Position numbers and translations under genes: made by a program. Below the pieces are notes generated by a model. That model was not told where the DNA came from, did not search any database, and was given only the letters and a program-made list of their open reading frames with translations. Positions 5,404-13,267 of a stretch of 20,336 bases of DNA are shown one piece after another (the stretch's first letter is position 1; each line of letters starts with the position of its first letter). The DNA comes from a virus. Location of the stretch: the IMG/VR virus record IMGVR_UViG_3300045425_000037, positions 1-20,336 of that record; one strand, written 5' to 3'.

Positions 5404-6988
5404 CATCCGAGTGGACGTGCCCGACTTCTTCGGCGCAATGCAGCGCGGCATTGCCTCTGGCCGCGCGACCAACGAATACGTTCGTGGAAATAAAACGCGC
5501 GAGGAAGTGGACGCGCTGGCACCCAGCATCATGGGTGGCGACACGGCGGCCTACGAGCGGGCCGCAGTTATCGACAAGCCACGCGCCGATGAGTACCAGA
5601 GCGAACACGTCAAGCGGCTGAAGCAGCTGGATGCTGGAATAACATACATGGAAGAAGCTCTGGCGAGCAAAGACCCGCTACGCATAGCTGCCGCATGGTC
5701 AGGCGGTACCCGCCCACTTTTGGCTACGATCATCAAGGACAAGCCTATTCCGGAGGAATGGAGCGACGACATGATTCCTGCGATGATGAAGGCGAAGGCG
5801 ATGGTGCAAGGGGTTCAGGCTGACGATAAGGGTCCCGGCGGTCGAGTGCAGTCCCGGTTCACCAATGACAAGGGCGAAGTGATGCTCGTCATGGGCGACA
5901 ATCGCATTGTGCCGACCGGGCAGTTTGCCGCCCCGAACATCAAGATTCTGGAGCAGGAAGGGCAGGTTCCGACCGGATACGTCACCAGTGGCGGGCAGGC
6001 GGGCGCTCAGGTTCCTCTTGGCGCTGGCGGCGCTCCTGCGCCCGCCGCTGTGGATTCGCCGATGGCTCCCGGGCGGATAGGAGCTGTATCCGACAGTGAT
6101 CCGGTGGCCGCGCGCCTTCAGGCATTTAGCGCCCGCCTGCAGGCCATGGGTTTGCCGCCAGCTCAGCAGCAAGAGCTGATGACTGCGTTTGAGCAGCAGC
6201 AGGACGTGGTACCGACGCCGGATACAGGATCGCCGCCCCCCGCCCCCCAAATCGTTACCGGTGGCCCAGCACGCACACCCACCAGCGCGGAGAAAAAGGC
6301 TGCGGAGACTGCGGCCACCGGTACGATGCGGACTCTTACTCCGGATGAGGTTGCCTCTCAGGGCCTCCCGGAAGGCACGTTTGCGCAGGTAAACGCACTG
6401 ACGGGCGAGGTGAAGGTTGGCGGGAATAATGCGCAGCGCCAGCCGGGTGAACTCACGGCTGCGCAGAAGTTGAAGCTGAAGAAGGATGGCGCAAAGGCAA
6501 AGGGCGCGCTCGCAGGGACCATGATCGACCTTGATCGCATGGCAGACGCCGTGCGCGACCTGAAAACGAAGAAGGAAGGGCTGCGCCGCATCACAGGAAT
6601 CTACAGCATGTTCCCGAATGCGCCTGAAATTCCTGGGCTGACGAAGGGCGCGGCAGCCAATGCGCAAGCCGACCTTGATGCCCTAAAGAGCCAAATAGGC
6701 TTTGCCGTGCTCCAGAACATGCGCCTAATGTCGCCAACCGGCGGATCGCTCGGCAACGTGTCGAACGAGGAGGGCGCACGTCTGGAACGCAACTTGGCGT
6801 CTCTGGACACTGCCCAGTCTTACGAGCAGTTGCAGGAACGACTTGACAAAATAATCGAGTACGTCACCGACTCAAAGGCGCGGTTAAATACAGCCTACGA
6901 CGAGCAGTTCGGAGAGGCCGAGAACTACGAGCCAGAAGCTGAGGCCTCGACTGCCCCCGGCGGCTGGTCTATGCAGAGGGTAGATTAA
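5396..6988 (+). CDS. Internal virion / ejection protein, P22 gp20-like position
   Basis: This is a 530-aa protein (P22 gp20 is 471 aa). I chose ATG 5396, nine bases after AGAGGA; an in-frame TTG at 5387 is the alternative. The N-terminal half is helical and charged. The middle (about residues 190-320) is rich in Pro, Ala and Gln, with several short C-runs in the DNA. The C-terminal part carries LKSQIGFAVLQNMRLMSPTG, followed by GSLGNVSNEEG and a helical ERLDKIIEYV stretch. This LK-x-x-x-(F)-x-x-LQ-x-M-R…SPTGG-x-LGNVS signature recurs in podovirus internal proteins. In P22 the ejection proteins leave the particle with the genome and help it across the envelope. It overlaps both neighbours by a few bases (TAATG with the next). 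Confidence 0.68.
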   Translation: MVDIRVDVPDFFGAMQRGIASGRATNEYVRGNKTREEVDALAPSIMGGDTAAYERAAVIDKPRADEYQSEHVKRLKQLDAGITYMEEALASKDPLRIAAAWSGGTRPLLATIIKDKPIPEEWSDDMIPAMMKAKAMVQGVQADDKGPGGRVQSRFTNDKGEVMLVMGDNRIVPTGQFAAPNIKILEQEGQVPTGYVTSGGQAGAQVPLGAGGAPAPAAVDSPMAPGRIGAVSDSDPVAARLQAFSARLQAMGLPPAQQQELMTAFEQQQDVVPTPDTGSPPPAPQIVTGGPARTPTSAEKKAAETAATGTMRTLTPDEVASQGLPEGTFAQVNALTGEVKVGGNNAQRQPGELTAAQKLKLKKDGAKAKGALAGTMIDLDRMADAVRDLKTKKEGLRRITGIYSMFPNAPEIPGLTKGAAANAQADLDALKSQIGFAVLQNMRLMSPTGGSLGNVSNEEGARLERNLASLDTAQSYEQLQERLDKIIEYVTDSKARLNTAYDEQFGEAENYEPEAEASTAPGGWSMQRVD

Positions 6989-8796
6989 TGCCGAAGTACC
7001 GCATCACCGGCCCGGATGGCGGAACCTACGAGGTCAATGCGCCGGAAGGAGCAACCGAGGCGCAAGTGATGGCGTATGCGCAGGCGAATTACAAGCCGAA
7101 GGCTGAGGCCGAGCCACTCACTCCGGGATCGCCGGAGGATGATGCCCAGCGCCGAGCGCGCGGGGTTCCGACCGATGCGGAATATTCCGCAAGCATCCAG
7201 CGCATGAACTCGGAAGATCCGTTGGCCGACGAAAATCCGTTTGTGATTCAGGGCATCGCGCTGAACAACAGCCTGCGTAATACCGGAATGGGGTTGCTTC
7301 AGGCCAACGCCGAGGGCACTGCCGCGATGGTGGATAACCCGATTACTCGCGGAGTGGCTGGCGCTATCGGCCTGGGCGACGAGCAGCGCGCGCTGGCTTC
7401 CGTCACTCAGGGGCGGGCGGATCAGCTTCGTCAGGGGCAGGAGGATTACGAGCGGGTCACCGAATCCCGTCTGCAGAACAATCCGGTTTTCCGCCAGTCC
7501 GACACGACTTTCGACGTGGCGCAAGCCGTGGTTCCGGGAATGGGCGCGGCAAGGGCTACGCAGGGAGCGTCGCTTCTAGGCAGGCTTGGCGCCGACGCAG
7601 CGGTAGGCGGACTACAGGCGGGCACCACGGCGCTTGGAGAGGGCGAGAGCCGCGCTGGTGAGGCTGGCGTAGGTGCTGGGCTTGGCGCGCTTGGAACAGC
7701 CGCTGGCGCCGCCATAGGACGGGGTGCGGCCGGACTGTCCGACCAAATTCGCCCCGCCGTGCGTGAAATGTACGACGCAGTGCGGGCGCGGGGTATCCAG
7801 CCGTCCATCTCCGGACTGCTGGATGATGGGGCGCTTAAGACCACGGCCGAGTTCCTGCAAGCGCTTCCGTTCGCCGGCGGTGCTCGTGCGATCAATCGGG
7901 AGTTGGGCGAGTTCACCAATGCGGTCGGCCGAACCTTTGGCCTGAACGAGCGCGAGCTTTCCAGGGCTGCGATGGACCGAGCCGAGAACGCCCTGTCAAG
8001 TCAGTACGATGCCACCCTGCAGGGCCGTGACGTGATGCTGGATACGGACTTCGTGCGCCGAGCATCGCAGATTCTGAGAGACGCCCCGCAGTCGATCGAC
8101 GCACCGCAGCGAGCGATCCTCAACCAGAACGTGATGCGCTTGATAAATGCGGCGCAGACCGGCGCCATGCCTGCAACGCTGTATCAGGAGCTTCGTGGCG
8201 TTCTGGCTCAGAATGCGCGGCGCACTGGCGCTCAGGGAGTATCCGATCACATTCTCGACCTGCGGCGCGCGCTAGACGATGCTGCGGTGCGCTCAATCGC
8301 CCGTATCGACCCGACTGCCGCCAATGCGCTGATGGGCCTGAACCGCGCATGGGCGAACATGACGAAGGCTCAGGAGATGCTTTCCACCACTGGCGGCAAG
8401 GCGGGCATCGTCTCGCCAAAGACTGCGGCGTCAGCGACCAAGCCCAGCACGTCGGCCACCGCAGGCCCACGCTCGACCACCAGCATGCGCAATCTTGCTG
8501 AGGCCGCCGAGCGCACTGGCGTCGGATCTGGCAGCCGGGAGTTGCCGTGGTGGCAGAAGCTTACTGCGGGCGGCGCTGCTGCTGCGGGCGGCGTGGCATC
8601 ACTTCCGGTGGCCGCTGCGGCATCCTTGGGCGGGATTGGCGCCGGTCGCGCGCTGAACTCCCGCGCCGGAAGTCGCTACCTGGCTGAAGGCTTGCCCCCT
8701 GCCGCTCGCGCCCTCGCCGAACGCCTTGGCCTCCTCGCCCGCGCTGCACCCGCCGCCACCACTCGCGCGAAGAAGCGCAAGGAACTGAAAAAATGA
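6988..8796 (+). CDS. Large ejection / internal virion protein, P22 gp16-like position
   Basis: This 602-aa protein is nearly the length of P22 gp16 (609 aa) and has the same place, third in the ejection block. It opens with the small domain MPKYRITGPDGGTYEVNAPE, a recurrent N-terminus of phage internal proteins. A Gly/Ala-rich hydrophobic region (about residues 190-250, GVGAGLGALGTAAGAAIG) and a second one near residues 520-555 (GGAAAAGGVASLPVAAAAS) could insert in membranes. Between them lie long amphipathic helices. The tail is strongly basic (TRAKKRKELKK). These properties fit a protein that is ejected and interacts with the inner membrane. No lytic transglycosylase motif is visible. Start ATG 6988 overlaps the upstream stop. 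Confidence 0.7.
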   Translation: MPKYRITGPDGGTYEVNAPEGATEAQVMAYAQANYKPKAEAEPLTPGSPEDDAQRRARGVPTDAEYSASIQRMNSEDPLADENPFVIQGIALNNSLRNTGMGLLQANAEGTAAMVDNPITRGVAGAIGLGDEQRALASVTQGRADQLRQGQEDYERVTESRLQNNPVFRQSDTTFDVAQAVVPGMGAARATQGASLLGRLGADAAVGGLQAGTTALGEGESRAGEAGVGAGLGALGTAAGAAIGRGAAGLSDQIRPAVREMYDAVRARGIQPSISGLLDDGALKTTAEFLQALPFAGGARAINRELGEFTNAVGRTFGLNERELSRAAMDRAENALSSQYDATLQGRDVMLDTDFVRRASQILRDAPQSIDAPQRAILNQNVMRLINAAQTGAMPATLYQELRGVLAQNARRTGAQGVSDHILDLRRALDDAAVRSIARIDPTAANALMGLNRAWANMTKAQEMLSTTGGKAGIVSPKTAASATKPSTSATAGPRSTTSMRNLAEAAERTGVGSGSRELPWWQKLTAGGAAAAGGVASLPVAAAASLGGIGAGRALNSRAGSRYLAEGLPPAARALAERLGLLARAAPAATTRAKKRKELKK

Positions 8797-9632
8797 GCGC
8801 CTTCCAATTCGTAAACCCGGCCCCGCTGTTCTTCAACATCCCCGGCACAGCGCCGATAGGGACGGGCGGGAACCTGTATTTCTTCGATGAGGGAACGACC
8901 AATCCGCGCGATACCTGGTCGGACCCGGATCTGGACATATCGCACCTGAATCCTAATCCAGTCCCGCTGGATGCAAGCGGTCGGTCAACGGTGGCGATCT
9001 GGCTGGATGGCGATTACACCGTCGTTCTTCGTGACTCTTTGGGCGATCTTGTGTGGTCTCGTCCGGTTCGATCCGACGTTATCGCAGGCCTGTCGATCCC
9101 TACGCTGGTTGCCGATTACATCCTGAGCAACGACGGGTCAAATCTGGCATGGGTCAATCCGATTGGCGCGCTATTCCCTGATCCCTCTGGATCGGCAGGG
9201 TATGTTCTTGGAACCGATGGGAGCAATATTTTCTGGACGCCACAGACGGAGATTCCTGAGCCTGCCACTCCCGATATTGTCATCACCTCGTCTCCGAAGT
9301 CGGTGCGCATTGGAGTGTCAGACGACACGACGAAGTTTCTGATGAAGTTCGGTAGCGATACCGTAGGTCCTTCCGGAACTAAGACGGTTACCAAGTCAAT
9401 AGTTTTTGATGTGGCATTTTCTGCGACGCCGTGGTTCATCGGCATAAGCGTGATCAGTGGTGCGGCTACTACCTCCGGCGCGTGGCCTACTTGGGCAGTC
9501 ACATCCAGCTCGACCACCGGCTTCACCGTCACTTTCAACATCCCCGATGATGACAGCCGCAGCCAGTGGCAGATAGGAAACACGATCAACTTCAACTGGA
9601 AGGCTGAAGGTCCGCTGGTAGTGACTCCGTAA
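8793..9632 (+). CDS. Tail fibre/appendage protein with particle-anchoring N-terminus and gp53-like C-terminal domain
   Basis: This 279-aa protein starts in an ATGA overlap. Residues 1-95 (NPAPLFFNIPGTAPIGTGG, NLYFFDEGTTNPRDTWSD, PNPVPLDASGRSTVAIW, GDYTVVLRDSLG) follow the pattern shared by many podovirus appendage proteins: a short beta domain that binds the tail or capsid. The linker contains two similar units, ILSNDGSNLAWV and VLGTDGSNIFWT. The last 95 residues (FSATPWFIGISV, TTGFTVTFNIPD, INFNWKAEG) resemble the small C-terminal beta-sandwich typified by phage fibre protein gp53, a trimerising or receptor-binding tip. It is followed by another fibre gene through a TAATG overlap. No enzymatic tailspike helix is present. 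Confidence 0.78.
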   Translation: MSAFQFVNPAPLFFNIPGTAPIGTGGNLYFFDEGTTNPRDTWSDPDLDISHLNPNPVPLDASGRSTVAIWLDGDYTVVLRDSLGDLVWSRPVRSDVIAGLSIPTLVADYILSNDGSNLAWVNPIGALFPDPSGSAGYVLGTDGSNIFWTPQTEIPEPATPDIVITSSPKSVRIGVSDDTTKFLMKFGSDTVGPSGTKTVTKSIVFDVAFSATPWFIGISVISGAATTSGAWPTWAVTSSSTTGFTVTFNIPDDDSRSQWQIGNTINFNWKAEGPLVVTP

Positions 9633-10876
9633 TGGCAATAAACCCCGGCCTTCTTCCTAACGACGGCGCCCCTATCGCTGGCCCCAGCGGCCTGGCAACT
9701 CAGGAATGGCGAGATTTTTTTCTTCTCCTAGCTTCGGGCGCGGAAAGCTCGGACTTGGCTGATGGGTATCTTGCGCTTGCCGAGCGCGTGTCAGCTCTTG
9801 AGTCTGATTCGGATGTGGCTACTATTTTGGGGCGAGACTCGGTTTTAGTGATCGGCTCTCTGGCAGACGGAACTGTGATTATTACGCTTCGCGGAGATAA
9901 TCCAAATGCTGGCCCAACGTGGTACTACGGCACAGGCCCAGATGGAGTTCGCGGCTTCCTGAGACTTGCCGATGCGTTCTCCGCAGGCGTCGGAATCGTC
10001 AAGACCGAAAGCGGTTATGTAGTGCTGGGCGAAGTCGATACGGTTGCAGACCTTCCGGGAACTGGAAATCCCGGCGAGGCTTGGCGCGTAGTGGCCGCAG
10101 GAGAGGATGGGTTGTACGCATGGGATGGCGCTGCGTTCACGCTTGATCCGGCTGCCGATGGAATTGTTGGGTTCAGGCTTGCCGAACTCCCCGACACCGG
10201 CATCGGCGCCGCCCTAGTCAAGACCACACGAGACGCCTATGGGCGCGTGGAGGGAACAGAAGCCGCCACCACCGACGACCTGGCCGAGGGCGCGACGAAT
10301 CTCTACTTCCCCGAAGCGCCGATAGACGGTACGCCGTATGCTAGGCAGGATGCGGGGTGGGTTCCGGCTGGCGGCGGGGGAATGACAAATCCCATGACCA
10401 CGCTGGGCGATATTATCACCGCAGACACGGGTGGAGTTCCGAAGCGGATTCCGGTGGGCGCAAATGGCAAGGTTCTGACGGTTGTGTCCGGCGAGCCTGC
10501 ATGGGCAACAGGTGGCGCATCCGGCAACGGCGCTGTGGGCGCGACCTTCGACGGCGGCGGCGCAGCACTCACTCCCGGCGTGTTCACCGACGTATTCGTC
10601 CCGTTCAACTGCACCATCGTCGGCGCAACTCTGCTCGCTGACACAACCGGCAACCTTGTCGTCTCGGTACTCGCTGACCCATACGCGAGCTTTCCGCCTA
10701 CGACCGACCTTGCGCCGACTACGCCGCCAACCATATCCGGTTCTGACAAATCACAGGACGCCACGCTTAGCGGTTGGTCTACGGCCATCACTGCGGGCGA
10801 CGTAGTGCGCCTCGGCGTCGTGTCCTGCTCATCCATCACCCGCGCAACGCTCTCTCTGGAAGTGACCAAGCCATGA
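9632..10876 (+). CDS. Second fibre/appendage structural protein
   Basis: This is a 414-aa protein starting at ATG 9632. A short N-terminal segment (MAINPGLLPNDGAPIAGPSG, then TQEWRDFFLLLAS) resembles attachment segments of other phage appendage genes. It is followed by a short coiled-coil-like stretch (YLALAERVSALESD). The middle holds GEAWRVVAAGEDGLYAWDGAAF-type carbohydrate- or collar-like repeats. A fibre signature follows at about residues 250-295 (TNPMTTLGDIITADTGG, GANGKVLTVVSGEPAW). The C-terminal 115 residues form a beta-rich module (FDGGGAALTPGVFTDVFVPF, CTIVGATLLAD) common at the ends of phage fibres and baseplate appendages. The role is most likely receptor binding or structural; no catalytic motif is visible. 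It ends in ATGA with the following gene. Confidence 0.72.
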   Translation: MAINPGLLPNDGAPIAGPSGLATQEWRDFFLLLASGAESSDLADGYLALAERVSALESDSDVATILGRDSVLVIGSLADGTVIITLRGDNPNAGPTWYYGTGPDGVRGFLRLADAFSAGVGIVKTESGYVVLGEVDTVADLPGTGNPGEAWRVVAAGEDGLYAWDGAAFTLDPAADGIVGFRLAELPDTGIGAALVKTTRDAYGRVEGTEAATTDDLAEGATNLYFPEAPIDGTPYARQDAGWVPAGGGGMTNPMTTLGDIITADTGGVPKRIPVGANGKVLTVVSGEPAWATGGASGNGAVGATFDGGGAALTPGVFTDVFVPFNCTIVGATLLADTTGNLVVSVLADPYASFPPTTDLAPTTPPTISGSDKSQDATLSGWSTAITAGDVVRLGVVSCSSITRATLSLEVTKP

Positions 10877-11745
10877 CCACCGTAGTCACCACGACTCCAA
10901 TTGAACATACTAGCGACGCCACATTCCGTGTGTGGGCAGCGGAGGTCATCGCGCAACTGCTCGCAGTGGGCATCACGCAGACGGCGGACACGGGGCAGAT
11001 CAATACCGGCACCGTTGTACGGCCCGGAACGAATACGAACGCCGGTTATGCCATCTTCCGCTTCAACGATTCAATGCAGGGAACGGCTCCTATATTCTTC
11101 CGCATCGACTTCGGTACGGGCGGCGTCGCAACCGGCCCGCGTATGCGGCTCACGGTTGGCACGGGATCGAATGGCAGCGGCACGATAACTGGCATTGGCC
11201 TCGCCGCAACCACTATCGGTGGCGGCTCTACGCCCGCCAGCACCGTGACCAACTACGGATTTCGCATCTGCTACGTGGATGGATTCATTGGGTTTATGTG
11301 GAAACTTGGCGCCACGTTAGGAACGAACGTAGCGCTCGGGTTCTTTGCAATCGAAAGAAGCGTAGACAGCTCCGGCTCGGCAACTGCGGAAGCTGCGAAA
11401 ATTTATACTGGCGTAAACAATCCGGCAGTTCAGCAGGTTCGCTACGCGCTGGGCACGTCTGTCACCTTTGCGTCTGGCTCTTACTCGCTCATCCACGGCG
11501 GTTTCACGACCTCGCTCACGGGCGGCGCAGCACAGGTATTCAGGCACTATCAGGCGCTACCAAAGGTCGTTCCAAGCAAGTACCTGATGACCGTCCTGAG
11601 TGCCGAAATAGGTAATAACACCACGTTCACCGCGCAACCGATTGACGCGACCTCACACACCTTTATCTCCGGTGGCAGCAACGGCGTGCAGCAGGTCGGC
11701 CTTCCGGCTGCGGCGGGCCAAGTCATTGCGATGATCTGGGAGTGA
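10873..11745 (+). CDS. Putative virion appendage protein, beta-rich
   Basis: This 290-aa protein starts at ATG 10873, inside the ATGA overlap with the fibre gene. It begins MTTVVTTTPIEHTSDATFRV with a helix (WAAEVIAQLLAVGI), then a long Gly/Thr/Ser-rich beta pattern with few charged residues, for example FRIDFGTGG, MRLTVGTGSNGSG and GFFAIERSVDSSG. This composition and the position suit a structural appendage, possibly the outer part of a fibre or a virion-associated decoration. I do not recognise a specific named family. It is not an obvious hydrolase. Its stop is followed three bases later by a small reading frame. Confidence 0.65.
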   Translation: MTTVVTTTPIEHTSDATFRVWAAEVIAQLLAVGITQTADTGQINTGTVVRPGTNTNAGYAIFRFNDSMQGTAPIFFRIDFGTGGVATGPRMRLTVGTGSNGSGTITGIGLAATTIGGGSTPASTVTNYGFRICYVDGFIGFMWKLGATLGTNVALGFFAIERSVDSSGSATAEAAKIYTGVNNPAVQQVRYALGTSVTFASGSYSLIHGGFTTSLTGGAAQVFRHYQALPKVVPSKYLMTVLSAEIGNNTTFTAQPIDATSHTFISGGSNGVQQVGLPAAAGQVIAMIWE

Positions 11746-11748
11746 TGT

Positions 11749-11919
11749 ATGGCTGACCAACCCGTAGCCCCTGACGAGCCATTCGACAAGGCGGGCGCGA
11801 ACCCAACCACGTTGGCGGGAGACAACCTTGCGATTGCCATCGCCATCCTCACCGCTCCGGAAGTGCCTACGGGCGGTGGTGGCACGGGCGGAACTACAGC
11901 GCATGGATTTGTGACTTGA
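11749..11919 (+). CDS. Small 56-aa protein at the end of the fibre block
   Basis: ATG 11749 follows the appendage gene stop by three bases and the frame runs to TGA 11917-11919. The product starts MADQPVAPDEPFDKAG, has a short hydrophobic stretch (LAIAIAILTAPE) and ends in a Gly/Thr-rich tail (TGGGGTGGTTAHGF). The ribosome site is weak (GGGAGTGAT). Short proteins of this composition often accompany fibre genes, but no function can be given. It is the last gene before the 43-base gap preceding the endolysin. Confidence 0.5.
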   Translation: MADQPVAPDEPFDKAGANPTTLAGDNLAIAIAILTAPEVPTGGGGTGGTTAHGFVT

Positions 11920-11962
11920 GCAAGCCCCTACACCCCAGCGCGGCAAACCAAAGGATAGACAG

Positions 11963-12484
11963 ATGACCACCGTATTCGACAAATCCATGTCCCGCCTGCT
12001 GCCGATAGAGGGTGGCTTTTCTGAGGACCGCAAGGATCCTGGCAACTGGACGGGCGGCAAGGTCGGCGTCGGCAAGCTGCTCGGAACGAAATATGGCATT
12101 GCAGCAAATACCTACCCGAACGAGGACATCCGCAACCTTACGTGGGATCGGGCGAAATTCCTCTACAAGCGCGACTTTTGGGATGCCGTGCATGCCGACG
12201 AACTACCCGGCGCAGTCGCCTACAACGCTCTGGACGGAGCGATCAATAGCGGTGCCTCCCGGTCGATTCAATGGCTCCAGAAGTCCGCCGGGGTGGCGGA
12301 TGACGGGCGCTGGGGGCCGGTGACGCAGGCGGCTATCACGAAGGCCGACCCTAACGACCTCGTTTTGCGATACTGCGCATACCGCCTAGACTTCATGACG
12401 CGGCTTTCATCCTGGCCTACGTACGGTAAGGGCTGGGCGCGTAGAATCGCGCATAACCTGATCGTAGGGTCTGAGGACAACTAA
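11963..12484 (+). CDS. Endolysin: glycoside hydrolase family 108 (N-acetylmuramidase) with peptidoglycan-binding C-terminus
   Basis: This 173-aa protein starts at ATG 11963 after AAGGATAG. The N-terminal half shows the GH108 pattern: the catalytic Glu16 in the EGGF motif, DPGNWTGGKVG, GTKYGIAANTYP, then NLTWDRAKFLYKRDFWD and YNALDGAINSG. The C-terminal half (IQWLQKSAGVADDGRWGP and onward) is the PG_binding_3-type domain usual for this family. The enzyme cuts the glycan backbone of the cell wall at the end of infection. There is no N-terminal signal-anchor segment, so release presumably depends on a holin from the same cluster. Length matches family members of about 170-190 aa. It opens a tightly packed lysis cassette. 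Confidence 0.92.
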   Translation: MTTVFDKSMSRLLPIEGGFSEDRKDPGNWTGGKVGVGKLLGTKYGIAANTYPNEDIRNLTWDRAKFLYKRDFWDAVHADELPGAVAYNALDGAINSGASRSIQWLQKSAGVADDGRWGPVTQAAITKADPNDLVLRYCAYRLDFMTRLSSWPTYGKGWARRIAHNLIVGSEDN

Positions 12485-12744
12485 TGGACTTCTCATCGTG
12501 GGTCTATGCAGCGTTCTCCGCAGCCGTCATTGGCCTAGCGGTCGATCACTTTCGCGTGCGATCGGAGTTGTCCGGGGCCAAGGTTGACCTCGCCAATTTG
12601 CGGACTCACGTCGCAGAACACTACATCCGCGGGCCGGAAATGGAGCGGCTGGAGAAGGCCATTGCCGAACAGGGCGCACAATTGCAGCAATTGGTCGCCC
12701 TTGTCCACGAGCTAAAGGGCGCCCTTCACCAGACACGAGGGTAG
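12484..12744 (+). CDS. Small membrane protein with coiled coil (lysis cassette)
   Basis: This 86-aa protein starts at ATG 12484, overlapping the endolysin stop by one base. A hydrophobic N-terminal segment (WVYAAFSAAVIGLAV, about residues 6-20) is followed by a long charged helix with heptad-like repeats (LEKAIAEQGAQLQQLVALVHELKGAL). The topology resembles small phage lysis-region proteins with one membrane anchor and a coiled-coil tail. Whether it is an antiholin, a holin partner or something unrelated cannot be decided. Confidence 0.68.
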   Translation: MDFSSWVYAAFSAAVIGLAVDHFRVRSELSGAKVDLANLRTHVAEHYIRGPEMERLEKAIAEQGAQLQQLVALVHELKGALHQTRG

Positions 12745-12749
12745 GAGTT

Positions 12750-13028
12750 TTGGAAAATCAGGGGGCGGAATCCTCGCTTGAAAAAGTGAGGCGAGACTTG
12801 GATGCGCTGTTGCCAACAAGGAACAACAATACGACGAAGATAATGCTTTCTGGAGGCGGGTATGGCGTATGGGTTGCGCTGGCCTTATTCGCTTTCATGG
12901 TCGGATTGAATTGGTCTCTGAATACCCAGCTTAGCGACCAGGAACGGAAGATAGAGAGACTTGAAGATTACCTGTCGGCAATCTATCGGCAGGCACCCCA
13001 ACTGAAGCCACAGGATTACATGAAATGA
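12750..13028 (+). CDS. Single-span membrane protein, probable TTG start (lysis cassette)
   Basis: The 92-aa reading frame begins at TTG 12750, close behind TAGGAG. That spacing is unusually short, so GTG 12786 or ATG 12843 are alternative starts. The N-terminus is charged (ESSLEKVRRDLDALLP), followed by one membrane segment (GVWVALALFAFMVGLNWSL, about residues 38-56) and a polar helix ending KPQDYMK. One-span proteins with this layout occur in lysis clusters, but I do not recognise a family. It ends in ATGA with the proline-rich mini-gene. Confidence 0.62.
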   Translation: MENQGAESSLEKVRRDLDALLPTRNNNTTKIMLSGGGYGVWVALALFAFMVGLNWSLNTQLSDQERKIERLEDYLSAIYRQAPQLKPQDYMK

Positions 13029-13138
13029 GTACCCCGATTATCATCACTCCGCCACCACCGCCGCCACCGCCGCCACAACCGGGCGCTCCACAGTGTCCAG
13101 CACCGCCTCCACCGCCACCGAAAAAGCAGGAGAATTGA
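13025..13138 (+). CDS. Proline-rich 37-aa mini-protein
   Basis: ATG 13025 lies in an ATGA overlap with the previous membrane-protein gene, and TGA is at 13136-13138. The product starts MSTPIIITP and continues with nine consecutive prolines, a short QPGAPQCPAP segment containing a single cysteine, six more prolines and KKQEN. Together 19 of its 37 residues are proline. The strict four-base overlap and the good AGGAG at 13128-13132 serving the next gene suggest it is a real translated gene. The function is unknown; polyproline helices are rigid and bind partner proteins. It is too short to rely on homology. Confidence 0.5.
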   Translation: MSTPIIITPPPPPPPPPQPGAPQCPAPPPPPPKKQEN

Positions 13139-13139
13139 C

Positions 13140-13265
13140 ATGATCGAGTTCATCCTTGGCGCCGCTTCGGCGTCCGTGCTTTATTTCGCCTTCCCGGCGC
13201 TCGCGGTATGGGTTAACGGGAAGATCGCCCAAGCATGGGCGGTCATCAACAAGCCGAGGGAGTGA
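13140..13265 (+). CDS. Small hydrophobic 41-aa membrane protein (lysis cassette)
   Basis: ATG 13140 is eight bases after AGGAG at 13128-13132 and the frame ends at TGA 13263-13265. The peptide MIEFILGAASASVLYFAFPA continues with LAVWVNGKIAQAWAVINKPRE, giving one hydrophobic segment and a short amphipathic tail. Its placement between a proline-rich mini-gene and the holin candidate, two bases before the latter's start, suggests a lysis-related membrane peptide. No family recognised. Confidence 0.6.
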   Translation: MIEFILGAASASVLYFAFPALAVWVNGKIAQAWAVINKPRE

Positions 13266-13267
13266 AT

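Noticed and set aside
5699-6667. 322-aa open frame on the minus strand opposite the gp20-like gene
   Set aside because: Arg/Ser/His-rich shadow of a well supported plus-strand gene, with no ribosome site and no recognisable motif.
9715-9721. Run of seven T in the second fibre gene as a possible frameshift site
   Set aside because: The reading frame continues normally (DFFLLLA), other frames close soon, and no downstream frame needs a shift to be expressed.
10303-10956. 217-aa minus-strand frame over the second fibre gene
   Set aside because: Antisense shadow of a fibre gene with clear fibre signatures; no ribosome site.
10932-11615. 227-aa plus-strand frame overlapping the 290-aa appendage gene
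   Set aside because: Arg/His/Trp-rich shadow; the other frame is the one joined to neighbours by ATGA.
13049-13120. Repeated CCACCG triplets as a microsatellite or CRISPR-like repeat
   Set aside because: Short proline-coding triplets inside a small gene; no regular spacers.
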